Source: DATIRA01 sp963766505
Lineage (GTDB): Bacteria; Pseudomonadota; Gammaproteobacteria; Steroidobacterales; Steroidobacteraceae
Reading direction: 5' to 3'
Assembly (NCBI GenBank): GCA_963766505.1
Contig: CAVYAL010000005.1
Span: 434,001 to 498,000, forward strand
DNA length: 64,000 nucleotides
Part shown: piece after piece, positions 7,207 through 15,261 of the stretch
Layout: each line of letters begins with the position of its first letter
How positions within the stretch are numbered: the stretch's first letter is position 1
Notes under the pieces: model-generated
Databases searched by the model: none
Told to the model about the DNA's origin: nothing
The model's input: only the letters and a program-made list of their open reading frames with translations
Position numbers and translations under genes: made by a program

Positions 7207-9927
7207 TCAGCTTGCGCCCTGCATGCCCTGCGAGATCCCGTTTACCGAGGCGACCAGCGCATCGAACAGCTCACGGTCCTCGCGATTCGACTCCCGCCAC
7301 CGACGCAGCAGGTCCACCTGAGTGAGATGCAGTGGATCGATGTAGGGATTCCTCAGCCGGATCGAGCGCTGCAGCGTGGGCTCGGCATCGAGCAGCCGCG
7401 CGCAGCCCTTGATCGCCAGCACGTGCTGCTGGCCGAGTTGGAATTCCTCCCGGATCAGCCTGCCGAAACGCTCATGCTCGCGCCCGGCCAGCTGCTCATA
7501 GAAGGCCGCGATGCCCATGTCGGCCTTGGCCAGGGCCACCTCGACGTCATCCACCAGTGCCTCGAAGAAAGGCCAGCGACCGTACATCTCACCGAGTAGT
7601 TCCTCGCCGAACCTGTCTGCGACCGCGGCGAGGCCCGTACCGCAGCCGTACCAGCCCGGAATCAAGTGTCGACTCTGGGACCAGGCGAATACCCAGGGAA
7701 TGGCGCGCAACGCCTCGACGCCGCCGCCGCGGCCGCGAACCACCGGGCGGGAGCCGATCTGCATGCGCTCTATCACGTCGGCCGGCGTGACCAGGTGAAA
7801 GAACTCAAGAAATTTCTCGTCTTCGTGCACCAGCGCGCGATAGCGCGCCTTGCTGGCCACCGCGAGCACCTCCATCGCCTCGCGCCAGCGATCGCCGACC
7901 AGCCCGGGACCGAAGTAACCTGCCGTGCACAGCGCGACCGCGCTCGCCGCCTGCTCGAAGGTCCTGAGCGCGATCGGTCGCAGGCCATAGCGCTCGTTGA
8001 TGCTCTCGCCCTGCTCCGTGACCCGCAACGTGCTCTGCAACGCACCGGGCGGCAGGCTGCGTACGAAGGTTGCGGTTCGGCCGATGCCCCGGCCACCCGC
8101 GCCGCCGCGGCCGTGAAACAGCAGCAGCCGCACTCCGGCGGCCTCGCAGGCGGCCGCCATGGCTTCCTGCGCATTGCGCAGCAGCCAGCGCGAGGCCGCG
8201 ACTCCGGCCGACTTGCCGCTGTCGGAATAGCCGATCATCACGACCTGCCGGTTGCCCCGCGCGGCGAGGTGCTGACGGTAGACCGGATCGTCCAGCAGTC
8301 GAGTCACCGTCGCGCCCGCAGACTCCAGAGCCGCAACGGACTCGAACAGCGGCGCGACGTCGATGGGCACGTGGCCCTCGGGTCCCTCCGCGAAACCCGC
8401 CCAGCGCGCGAGCAGCAGGACCGAGAGCACGTCGTCGGTATCCTGCGCCATGCTCACGACGTAGCTGCCGATCGCGGTCCGCCCGTAACGGTGGCTGCAG
8501 TACTGCATGGCTTCGAATACCCAGAGCGCGCGCTTGCCCGCGGCATCGAGCGCGGTGACAGGGGACTCGTCGCTGCGGATCGCGTCGCGCAGCCGGGCGG
8601 CCCGCTCCGCCGCCGGCCTCTCCAGCCAGCGCTCGTCTGCCAGCGCGTTGCCGACGATCTCCCGGTGCACGTCCGCGTTCTGGCGGACGTCGAGCGATGC
8701 GAGATGGAAGCCGAAGGTGCGGACCCGGCGCAGCAGTCGCCGCACGTGGAACAGCCCGGCATAGGCGCCGCGGTGCTCCTGAAGGCTCGTCGCGATCAGC
8801 TCCAGGTCCTCCTGCAGCTGCTCGACTCGCTCGTACTGTCCGGAGCGATGGTCGTAGGTAGCGCGCAGTCGCTCCGCGACCTGCCCGAGAAAAACCCGGT
8901 AGGGCATTCGATCGTGACTTGCCGGCGTGGATGCCCGGGCCGCGGGCACGAGACTGCGGTACTGCTCGATGCGCTCGGAGATGACTGGCGAGGCCTCTAC
9001 CCGGCTCGAACTCTGGCTCAGCTTTTCGGCCAGCGCCTGCACCTCGAGGAAGTAACGGTTGACGATCAGCTGGTTGTGCCGGGCGCAGCTCTCCCGGATC
9101 GTCTTGGCGTGGACGTCCGGATGACCATCCATGTCGCCGCCGACCCACGACCCGAAATGCAGGAATTCCTGCACGTGATGGCTCTCTGCCGACTCTGCGA
9201 AGACCTTGGCGAGCGCCTGCTCGATTTCCTCGTAGAACGCCGGGATGACCTCGTAGATCACCTCGACCAGGAAGAACAGTGCGTGCTCGCGCTCGTCCGC
9301 CACCGTGAGGCGCTCACGGGAGTTGTCCGCCGTCTGCCAGCCCGTAGTCAGCTCGGTACGCACCCGCTCGGTCGTCGCCCGCCGCTCACCGGGCGTGTAG
9401 CCGCCCTCGAGCCGGGAGAGCAGCAGCCTGGCGATGCGTTGCTGCTGGCGCAACAGTGTCCGACGCGTGGATTCCGTCGGGTGCGCGGTGAACACCGGCT
9501 CGATCCGCAGCTCGGCGAGCATCGCGAGCACGCTCTCGAGCCTCATGCCGCGCCCACGCAGCTTGATGAAGCAGTCCTCGAAACCGCCGGGCTGGGCGCC
9601 ACTGCTGTCGCTCATGTACTGGCGACGGCGGCGTACGCGGTGCACCTTTTCGGCCAGGTTGACCACCTGGAACCAGGAAGTGAAAGCCCGGATCAGGTCG
9701 CGAGCCTCCTCCGGAGAGCGCTCCTGCGTCCGAACGACCAGCGCGACACTGTCCTCGGCATCGCCCTGCCGGCGGCCGATGGCCGCCAGCCGGTCACCCT
9801 CGACGCAGTCAAATAGTTCGGGGCCACACTGGTCGGCCAGCACCTCGCCGACCAGCGCGCCGAGCTCGTGGACGTCGTCGCGCAGCGCCGAGTCCTTGAG
9901 CGGGAAAAATATGCCTTTGCGGGCCAT
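7207..9927 (-). CDS. ppc: Phosphoenolpyruvate carboxylase
   Basis: A 906-residue protein of normal PEPC length. It adds bicarbonate to PEP to give oxaloacetate, refilling the TCA cycle. The catalytic His motif VFTAHPTES is at about 145-153. GYSDSGKSAG holds the catalytic Lys, and FHGRGGAGGRGIG holds the active-site Arg. The C-terminus contains LRNPYIDPLHLTQVDLLRR and ends in NGISQGMQ. Several loops differ from the Escherichia coli type (for example GRGIGRT in place of GRGGxP, and the REEFQ segment near the end), placing it in a divergent branch. It appears monocistronic, with about 200 bases to the divergent CoA-transferase. Confidence 0.95.
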   Translation of the reverse strand: MARKGIFFPLKDSALRDDVHELGALVGEVLADQCGPELFDCVEGDRLAAIGRRQGDAEDSVALVVRTQERSPEEARDLIRAFTSWFQVVNLAEKVHRVRRRRQYMSDSSGAQPGGFEDCFIKLRGRGMRLESVLAMLAELRIEPVFTAHPTESTRRTLLRQQQRIARLLLSRLEGGYTPGERRATTERVRTELTTGWQTADNSRERLTVADEREHALFFLVEVIYEVIPAFYEEIEQALAKVFAESAESHHVQEFLHFGSWVGGDMDGHPDVHAKTIRESCARHNQLIVNRYFLEVQALAEKLSQSSSRVEASPVISERIEQYRSLVPAARASTPASHDRMPYRVFLGQVAERLRATYDHRSGQYERVEQLQEDLELIATSLQEHRGAYAGLFHVRRLLRRVRTFGFHLASLDVRQNADVHREIVGNALADERWLERPAAERAARLRDAIRSDESPVTALDAAGKRALWVFEAMQYCSHRYGRTAIGSYVVSMAQDTDDVLSVLLLARWAGFAEGPEGHVPIDVAPLFESVAALESAGATVTRLLDDPVYRQHLAARGNRQVVMIGYSDSGKSAGVAASRWLLRNAQEAMAAACEAAGVRLLLFHGRGGAGGRGIGRTATFVRSLPPGALQSTLRVTEQGESINERYGLRPIALRTFEQAASAVALCTAGYFGPGLVGDRWREAMEVLAVASKARYRALVHEDEKFLEFFHLVTPADVIERMQIGSRPVVRGRGGGVEALRAIPWVFAWSQSRHLIPGWYGCGTGLAAVADRFGEELLGEMYGRWPFFEALVDDVEVALAKADMGIAAFYEQLAGREHERFGRLIREEFQLGQQHVLAIKGCARLLDAEPTLQRSIRLRNPYIDPLHLTQVDLLRRWRESNREDRELFDALVASVNGISQGMQGAS

Positions 9928-10130
9928 GGCCGCGGTGCGTCTCGCCTCGGCTTTGAGGAGCCTGGGGCTGGTTCGCCTCTTGCGTTTGCCTGATCGGGGG
10001 GCGGCAGGTCAGCGAATGCTATCAACGATCGTGTCCGACCACACGCTCAAGGACCGACAGCGGTCGCCGGGCCGGCGTCGCCAGGGCTCGTTGTTGTAAG
10101 GACCCGGCCGACGGGGCAACATCAACTGGC

Positions 10131-11327
10131 ATGAGCCAGGAACTGCCGCTCGCAGGCATAAGGGTACTGACGCTGGAGAACTTTGGCGCGGGACCATTTG
10201 GTTCGATGTACCTGGCCGACCTCGGCGCCGAGGTGATCAAGATCGAGAGCCGCCAGCTCGGCGGCGACGCGACGCGCGGCATGGGCCCTTATTTCCTGGG
10301 TCCGCAGGACAGCGAGTTCTTCCAGACTTTCAACCTGAACAAGAAGAGCGCCACGCTGAACCTGAAGCACCCGGATGGTCGCGAGGCTTTCCGCCGCCTC
10401 GCGACGCGGGCGGACGTAGTGATGAACAACCTGCGGGGCGACCAGCCAGCGAAACTCGGGCTCGACTACGCTGCGCTGGGACCGGTGAACCCACGCATCG
10501 TCTGCGCCCACCTTTCGGCCTACGGGCGGGACAACGACCGCAGCAGCTGGCCGGGCTACGACTACCTGATGCAGGCCGAGGCCGGTTACCTGCACCTGAC
10601 CGGCGAACCGGGCTCGCCGCCCAGCCGCATGGGCCTGTCGATCGTGGATTTCATGACCGGCATCACGTTGGCCGTCGGTGTGCTCGCGGCGCTGTTCAGC
10701 GCTGGCAGGACCGGCCGCGGCCGGGACGTTGACGTATCGCTGTTCGACGTCGCGTTGCACCAGCTCACCTATCCCGGCAACTGGTACCTGAACGAAGGCC
10801 AGCGCACCGAGCGGCTGCCGCGCAGCTCGCATCCCTCCGCTACGCCTGTGCAGCTGTTTCGAACCGCCGACGGCTGGATCTTCGTGATGTGCATGACGGA
10901 GAAGTTCTGGCGGGCACTGCTCGACGTGCTGGATGACCCGGAGCTCGCGGCCGACCCGGCGTTTGTGAACGCCGAGGCGCGGCGCAGGCACCGGGACCAG
11001 CTCACGGCGCGGCTGGACGCCCATTTCGAGCGGCGCAGCACGGCGCAATGGCTCGAGCGCCTGCAGGGGCTGCTGCCGGCCGCGCCGGTGAACGACCTGC
11101 CCCAGGCGCTCGAGAACCCCTTTGCCCATGCAGTCGGAATGGTCCGCGGCCTGCCGCATCCTGCTCGGGCGGATTTCCGGGTGCTCGCAAACCCGATCAA
11201 GCTCGACGGCGCGCGGCTGCCGAGCCGGCCGGCGCCGCAGCTCGGCGAACACACGGCGGCGCTGCTCCGCGAGGCTGGATACGACGAGGCGCAGATCGCG
11301 GCGCTGCGGGATTGCGGCGCCGCCTGA
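10131..11327 (+). CDS. CaiB/BaiF family (class III) CoA-transferase
   Basis: A 398-residue class III CoA-transferase, the usual length. Family features are the N-terminal LAGIRVLTLENFGAGPFGSMYLADLGAE..KIE signature, the GYDYLMQA region, and SIVDFMTG at about residues 176-183 with the Asp expected to form the acyl anhydride intermediate. These enzymes move CoA between carboxylic acids (formyl-CoA:oxalate, carnitine, bile acids, aromatic acids). No companion acyl-CoA genes are adjacent, so the substrate is unknown. Confidence 0.9.
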   Translation: MSQELPLAGIRVLTLENFGAGPFGSMYLADLGAEVIKIESRQLGGDATRGMGPYFLGPQDSEFFQTFNLNKKSATLNLKHPDGREAFRRLATRADVVMNNLRGDQPAKLGLDYAALGPVNPRIVCAHLSAYGRDNDRSSWPGYDYLMQAEAGYLHLTGEPGSPPSRMGLSIVDFMTGITLAVGVLAALFSAGRTGRGRDVDVSLFDVALHQLTYPGNWYLNEGQRTERLPRSSHPSATPVQLFRTADGWIFVMCMTEKFWRALLDVLDDPELAADPAFVNAEARRRHRDQLTARLDAHFERRSTAQWLERLQGLLPAAPVNDLPQALENPFAHAVGMVRGLPHPARADFRVLANPIKLDGARLPSRPAPQLGEHTAALLREAGYDEAQIAALRDCGAA

Positions 11328-11349
11328 GGCCCGCGCGGCCGCGCGGGCC
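11328..11349 (+). terminator. GC-rich perfect hairpin behind the CoA-transferase gene
   Basis: GGCCCGCGC and GCGCGGGCC form a 9-base-pair perfect stem around a GGCC loop, starting one base behind the stop codon. It has no U tract, so it may act as an RNA 3'-end stabiliser or a weak terminator. Confidence 0.4.
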
Positions 11350-11404
11350 CAGGGCCGATTCTGTTAGAGTTCCCGCTTCACCACCGGCATATGGACGCAG
11401 GCGA

Positions 11405-12226
11405 ATGCAGCGAATTCTTGCCTACATTCTGGCCTTCTCGATCGGGCTTGCCACAAGTGCTGCGGCGCAGGCGGACGCCAGGACAGACAGGCGGCTCGAG
11501 GAGTCGCGCAAGGTATTCGAGACCTTCTCGAACCTGAACGAACAGGCCATACCGGGCTGGCTGCTGGAGCGCGCCTACGGCATCGTCGTCGTTCCGAACG
11601 TGATCAAGGCGGCGATCGTCTTCGGAGGTCGTGGCGGAAAGGGAGTGATGGCGGTGCGCCAGCCGGACGGGACCTGGAGCAACCCCGTCTTCGTGACCAT
11701 GGGCGGTGCCAATTTCGGCTTCCAGTGGGGCCTGCAATCCACCGACGTCGTGCTGGTACTGATGTCGCGGCGCAGCGTCGAGGGCATCGCCGGCGGCAAG
11801 GTGACGCTCGGCGCGGATGCCAGCGTCGCGGCCGGGCCGGTCGGGCGTACCGCGGCCGCCACGACGGATGCGACCTTCAAGGCGCAGGTGCTGTCCTATT
11901 CGAGGAGCGAAGGTCTGTTCGCCGGCGTGGCCCTCGACGGCGGCGTCATCTTGATAGACGATTCGGCGAACGAGACCGCTTACGGCGTCGCCGGAATTCT
12001 CCCCTCGCAGATCCTCGAGGGCCGCGTGGTCAATGCGCCGCAGGCGGCACGCGACTTCACGGCCGCGCTCGAGCGGGCGACCGGTGGCGCTGGCTCACCC
12101 GCGACGCAGCCGGCTCCGGCACCCGCGCCCGCCCAGGCGCCGACGAAGCCGGACGATACGTCGGCAGGCGGCGTGACCACCTACCCGATGGAAGACCCGA
12201 ACCCGGGGGCCCCGCCGCCAGAGTAA
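11405..12226 (+). CDS. Exported SYLF/Ysc84-domain lipid-binding protein
   Basis: A 273-residue protein with a signal peptide (residues 1-22, ending AAAQA). It has a SYLF domain: IPGWLLERAYGIVVVPNV near 43-60, GGRGGKGVMAVR, and the VTLGADASVAAGPVGRTAAA and YSRSEGLFAGVALDGG segments typical of bacterial Ysc84-like proteins. The eukaryotic domain binds phosphoinositides and actin; bacterial exported members have no settled function. The C-terminal tail is Pro/Ala-rich and ends in a PMEDPNPGAPPPE stretch. The ATG at 11405 precedes the signal peptide; upstream in-frame sequence is the CoA-transferase read in another frame. Confidence 0.85.
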   Translation: MQRILAYILAFSIGLATSAAAQADARTDRRLEESRKVFETFSNLNEQAIPGWLLERAYGIVVVPNVIKAAIVFGGRGGKGVMAVRQPDGTWSNPVFVTMGGANFGFQWGLQSTDVVLVLMSRRSVEGIAGGKVTLGADASVAAGPVGRTAAATTDATFKAQVLSYSRSEGLFAGVALDGGVILIDDSANETAYGVAGILPSQILEGRVVNAPQAARDFTAALERATGGAGSPATQPAPAPAPAQAPTKPDDTSAGGVTTYPMEDPNPGAPPPE

Positions 12227-12259
12227 GCGCTCAGCTCCCGGGGAAGCGCCGCAGGCGAG

Positions 12260-12919
12260 TCACGATCCCTGGACCGGTACGCCTGTCGGACAGGACACCC
12301 CGGTTCCGCCCAGCCCGCAGTAGCCGCCAGGATTCCTGGCCAGGTACTGCTGGTGATATTCCTCGGCGAAATAGAACTCCGGAGCCGGCAGGATCTCGGT
12401 GGTCACCGCGCTGAAGCCGGCCGCCGCGAGCCTCGCGGCGTAGGCTTCGCGGCTGCTCTCGGCCGCCAACTGCTGCGCCGGACCGTAGCAATAGATGCCG
12501 GAGCGATACTGCGTGCCGACATCGTTTCCCTGGCGCATGCCCTGGGTGGGGTCGTGCGATTCCCAGAACACGCGCAGCAATTCGTCGAAACCGACCATTG
12601 AAGGGTCGAAAACGACCCGTACGACCTCGTTGTGGCCCGTCAGGCCCGTGCAGACTTCCTCGTAAGTCGGGTTCGGAGTGCGCCCGCCGGCGTAGCCGAC
12701 GGCCGTGCTGTAGACGCCCGGGAGCGCCCAGAACGCCCGCTCGGCGCCCCAGAAGCAGCCCAGGCCGAACATCGCCAGCTCCAGGCCATCGGGATACGGC
12801 GGCGCGAGCCGATGCCCGTTGACGTAGTGACGTTCCGGCACCGGCATCGGCCTGGACCGCCCTGGCAGGGCCTCGTCCTCGCCTGGCATCTCGAGCTTCT
12901 TTTTCCTGAACGTCCACAT
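12260..12919 (-). CDS. msrA: Peptide methionine sulfoxide reductase MsrA
   Basis: A 219-residue MsrA, reducing methionine-S-sulfoxide in proteins. The catalytic motif FGLGCFWGAE is at about residues 51-60, followed by the GYAGGRTPNPTYEEVCTGLTGH block. A C-terminal YCGLGGTGVSC supplies candidate resolving cysteines. No signal peptide is seen, so it should be cytosolic. AGAGGA nine bases ahead supports the ATG at 12919 (MWTFRKKK) over an in-frame ATG at 12955. Confidence 0.95.
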   Translation of the reverse strand: MWTFRKKKLEMPGEDEALPGRSRPMPVPERHYVNGHRLAPPYPDGLELAMFGLGCFWGAERAFWALPGVYSTAVGYAGGRTPNPTYEEVCTGLTGHNEVVRVVFDPSMVGFDELLRVFWESHDPTQGMRQGNDVGTQYRSGIYCYGPAQQLAAESSREAYAARLAAAGFSAVTTEILPAPEFYFAEEYHQQYLARNPGGYCGLGGTGVSCPTGVPVQGS

Positions 12920-12980
12920 GTCGGGCGGTCCTCTGGCGGAAGATTCGAATTCCATGGCCCGTCGGATGCCGGGCCCGGGC

Positions 12981-13679
12981 TCAGCGTCCCAGTGTGCGCA
13001 GCGCCTCGGCCAGGCCGGACCAGAACACCGGGTCGCTCAGGATCGCGCTCAGGCCGTTGATTATGAACTGCACGCCGATGCAGACCATCAGGAACCCCAT
13101 GATCCGGGTGAGCGCGACCGTACCGGTCTCGCCCAGCACGCGATTGAAGCGCTCGGCGGCCCGCAGCACGAACCAGCTTGCGAGCGAGACGATCAGGATG
13201 CCTGTCAGCACGCCGAGGAAGTCCGCGACGCGCTCCCAGCCTTGCCGCGCGCTCGCCTGCGACGACAGGCTCATCACGACGGCGAAGGTGCCCGGCCCGC
13301 TCAGCCCCGGCATCGCCAGCGGTGTGAATGCGATGTCGTACTTGATGTCGCCGGACTGCTCGATCTGCCTGACGGCGGTGCGCGGCTCCGGGAACAGCAT
13401 CTGGAAGCCGAGGAACGCGACGATCATGCCGCCCGCGATCCGCATGCCCGGCATCGAGATTCCGAAGAAGCTCATCACGAGGCTGCCAGCCACCAGGAAG
13501 CCGGCCATCAGGAAGAACGTGTAGATGCAGGCCCGCCGGATCTGCCGCAGGCGCTCCTGCTCGGGCAGTTGCGCGGCGACGCTGACGACCAGCGGCACGG
13601 CGCCCAGCGGATTGACGATCGGCAGGATCGCGACGACGGCCCCGATCACGTAACCGAAGTAGCTGCTGAGCCATTCCAT
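12981..13679 (-). CDS. MarC family integral membrane protein
   Basis: A 232-residue, about six-helix membrane protein of the MarC/UPF0056 (YhgN, YchE) family. It shows the early IVNPLGAVPLVVSV motif and the central LAMPGLSGPGTFAVVMSL motif with conserved Pro and Gly. The family was once linked to multiple antibiotic resistance but that role has not held up, so the function is open. The ATG at 13679 removes a basic in-frame extension that overlaps the divergent gene. Confidence 0.9.
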   Translation of the reverse strand: MEWLSSYFGYVIGAVVAILPIVNPLGAVPLVVSVAAQLPEQERLRQIRRACIYTFFLMAGFLVAGSLVMSFFGISMPGMRIAGGMIVAFLGFQMLFPEPRTAVRQIEQSGDIKYDIAFTPLAMPGLSGPGTFAVVMSLSSQASARQGWERVADFLGVLTGILIVSLASWFVLRAAERFNRVLGETGTVALTRIMGFLMVCIGVQFIINGLSAILSDPVFWSGLAEALRTLGR

Positions 13680-13700
13680 GTGCGAACTGTAGCGGGCGAC

Positions 13701-13706
13701 TACAAT
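13701..13706 (+). promoter_or_regulatory. -10-like box placed for a leaderless transcript
   Basis: TACAAT lies only six bases ahead of the ATG at 13713, so transcription from it would start at or next to the start codon. No good -35 box or Shine-Dalgarno sequence was seen in the 33-base divergent gap. Confidence 0.35.
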
Positions 13707-13712
13707 CCGCGC

Positions 13713-14315
13713 ATGGCCACCTCGCGCAGTACGCCCCGTCTTCGGCTGACGGCTGCGCTGGTCGGACTCGTCGTGGTGCTCGTCTCGGTCTCCGAGCGAG
13801 ACCTGCTCGCAGGCGCCTGGGGGGAACTCAGCCGTCTGGCCGGGCTGGCGCTGGTCGCCTGCGCGGGGCTCGGCCGGGTCTGGACCTCGGCCTTCATCGC
13901 AGGTTTCAAGGACACGAGGCTGGTGCGCACGGGTCCGTATGCGGCCTGCCGGCACCCGCTCTACGCGCTCTCCTGGCTAGCCATGCTCGGCCTCGGACTC
14001 GGCAGCCGCAGCCTCGCGATGACGCTGGGCCTGGGCGCTGCGTTCGCACTGGTCTTTGCCGTGGCGATTCGACGCGAGGACGCGCTGCTGGCCAGCCTCC
14101 ACGGCGACGCCTTCGCAGCCTATCGCAGCGAAGTGCCGGCACTGTGGCCACGTCGGCCAGCCGGGCATGTGCCCGAGCGCGCCGAACTGCGACCACGGGT
14201 GTTCTTCAAGTCCATCGTGGATGCGGCTTCGCTGATCGGCGCCTACCTGCTGCTGCAGCTCGCGGACCTGTCGCAGGCCACGGGCCTGACGCCGACCCTG
14301 CTCAGGCTGCCGTGA
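13713..14315 (+). CDS. Isoprenylcysteine carboxyl methyltransferase-like membrane protein
   Basis: A 200-residue membrane protein of the ICMT/phospholipid methyltransferase superfamily. The SAM-site signature is present: VRTGPYAACRHPLYALSW at about residues 69-86 and a REDALLASLHGDAFAAYRSEVPALWP block near 127-152. Hydrophobic segments surround both. The substrate could be a lipid or small molecule; bacterial members are rarely characterised. Its stop overlaps the start of the next gene, so the two are probably translated together. Confidence 0.82.
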   Translation: MATSRSTPRLRLTAALVGLVVVLVSVSERDLLAGAWGELSRLAGLALVACAGLGRVWTSAFIAGFKDTRLVRTGPYAACRHPLYALSWLAMLGLGLGSRSLAMTLGLGAAFALVFAVAIRREDALLASLHGDAFAAYRSEVPALWPRRPAGHVPERAELRPRVFFKSIVDAASLIGAYLLLQLADLSQATGLTPTLLRLP

Positions 14316-14983
14316 GCGCGGGGGAGAAGCGAACGCTGCTGAAGCGCGATGCATTCGGCGTCGTCTGCCGCGTGGACGACTGCAGGCCCGAATCAACGCT
14401 CAGCGCCGTCGAGCGGGATACCGGCGGGGCACGCTGGTGGCTGCGTCCTGCGGCCCGCTCGCTGGCCCGGCGCGAGGCACGGGCGCTGCGGACCTTGAAG
14501 GGCATCGAGGGGGTGCCGCAACTGCTGCACTGGGACGGCCGGAGGCTGCGGCGCAGCTGGATCGAAGGTCGGCCGATGCAGCAGGCACGGCCAGCGGATC
14601 CCGCCTACTACCGCGAGGCGCTGAGGCTGCTGCGTCGCCTGCATGCCGCGGGGGTGCTGCACAACGACCTGGCCAAGGAACCGAACTGGCTCGTTACCGC
14701 GGACGGGCGTCCTGCGCTGGTGGACTTCCAGCTCGCCGCGCGCCCGCGACGGCGAGGCATCGCGTTCCGGACCCTGGCCTACGACGACCTGCGGCACCTT
14801 CTGAAGCACAAGCGGACCTACTGCGCGCCCTGCCTGAGCGAGCGGCAACGCAGGATCCTCGCGCGCCGCTCGCTCATCTCGGCCGCCTGGGCGCGAACGG
14901 GCAAGCCCGTGTACCGCTTGATCACGCGGCGATTGCTCGGATGGTCGGACCGGGAGGGTGCCGGCGACCGCGGCCAGGCCTAG
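14312..14983 (+). CDS. RIO1-like small protein kinase
   Basis: A 223-residue protein with a lipopolysaccharide/RIO-type kinase core. LHNDLAKEPNWLV at about 118-130 carries the catalytic Asp and metal-binding Asn, and ALVDFQLA at about 137-144 holds the DFG-equivalent Asp. A glycine-rich loop is not obvious; the N-lobe is short. The GTG at 14312 overlaps the previous stop in GTGA. The target is unknown; coupling to a lipid or isoprenyl methyltransferase-like protein suggests an envelope or lipid substrate, which is inference. Confidence 0.72.
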   Translation: MSAGEKRTLLKRDAFGVVCRVDDCRPESTLSAVERDTGGARWWLRPAARSLARREARALRTLKGIEGVPQLLHWDGRRLRRSWIEGRPMQQARPADPAYYREALRLLRRLHAAGVLHNDLAKEPNWLVTADGRPALVDFQLAARPRRRGIAFRTLAYDDLRHLLKHKRTYCAPCLSERQRRILARRSLISAAWARTGKPVYRLITRRLLGWSDREGAGDRGQA

Positions 14984-15231
14984 GGCTCGGCGGGATCGAG
15001 ACGTTCGAAATCGAGCGCGGGCTGGTCGCCCGGACGGAAATAGACGTAGCGCTCGCTCATGCGCGAGAGCGCCTCGTCACGCTGCTCGCGAGTCTCGAAC
15101 CAATGCTCGCGAGACCAGTCCTCGCCGATCAGCCGGCGGAACGGGTCGCCCTTGCGCAACCGGACACGCAGGCCGAAGGGCCTGAGCCCGGGCAGCGGCC
15201 GGCGCAGATTGTGCTCGTGACAGGTCGCCAT
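14980..15231 (-). CDS. Small conserved-looking hypothetical protein
   Basis: An 83-residue protein without signal peptide or membrane segment, rich in Arg and aromatic residues (WSREHWFETREQRDEAL, RYVYFRPGDQPALDFERL). I do not recognise the family. It is convergent with the RIO-like kinase gene and overlaps its end by four bases. The regular codon composition supports it as coding. Confidence 0.6.
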   Translation of the reverse strand: MATCHEHNLRRPLPGLRPFGLRVRLRKGDPFRRLIGEDWSREHWFETREQRDEALSRMSERYVYFRPGDQPALDFERLDPAEP

Positions 15232-15261
15232 CAGTGGATTCTATCGGATGCAGGCAGCGAC

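Noticed and set aside
7666..9816. A 716-codon open frame on the plus strand opposite PEP carboxylase
   Set aside because: It lies wholly inside ppc, has a His/Gln/Arg-rich composition typical of GC-rich antisense frames, and shows no recognisable domain.
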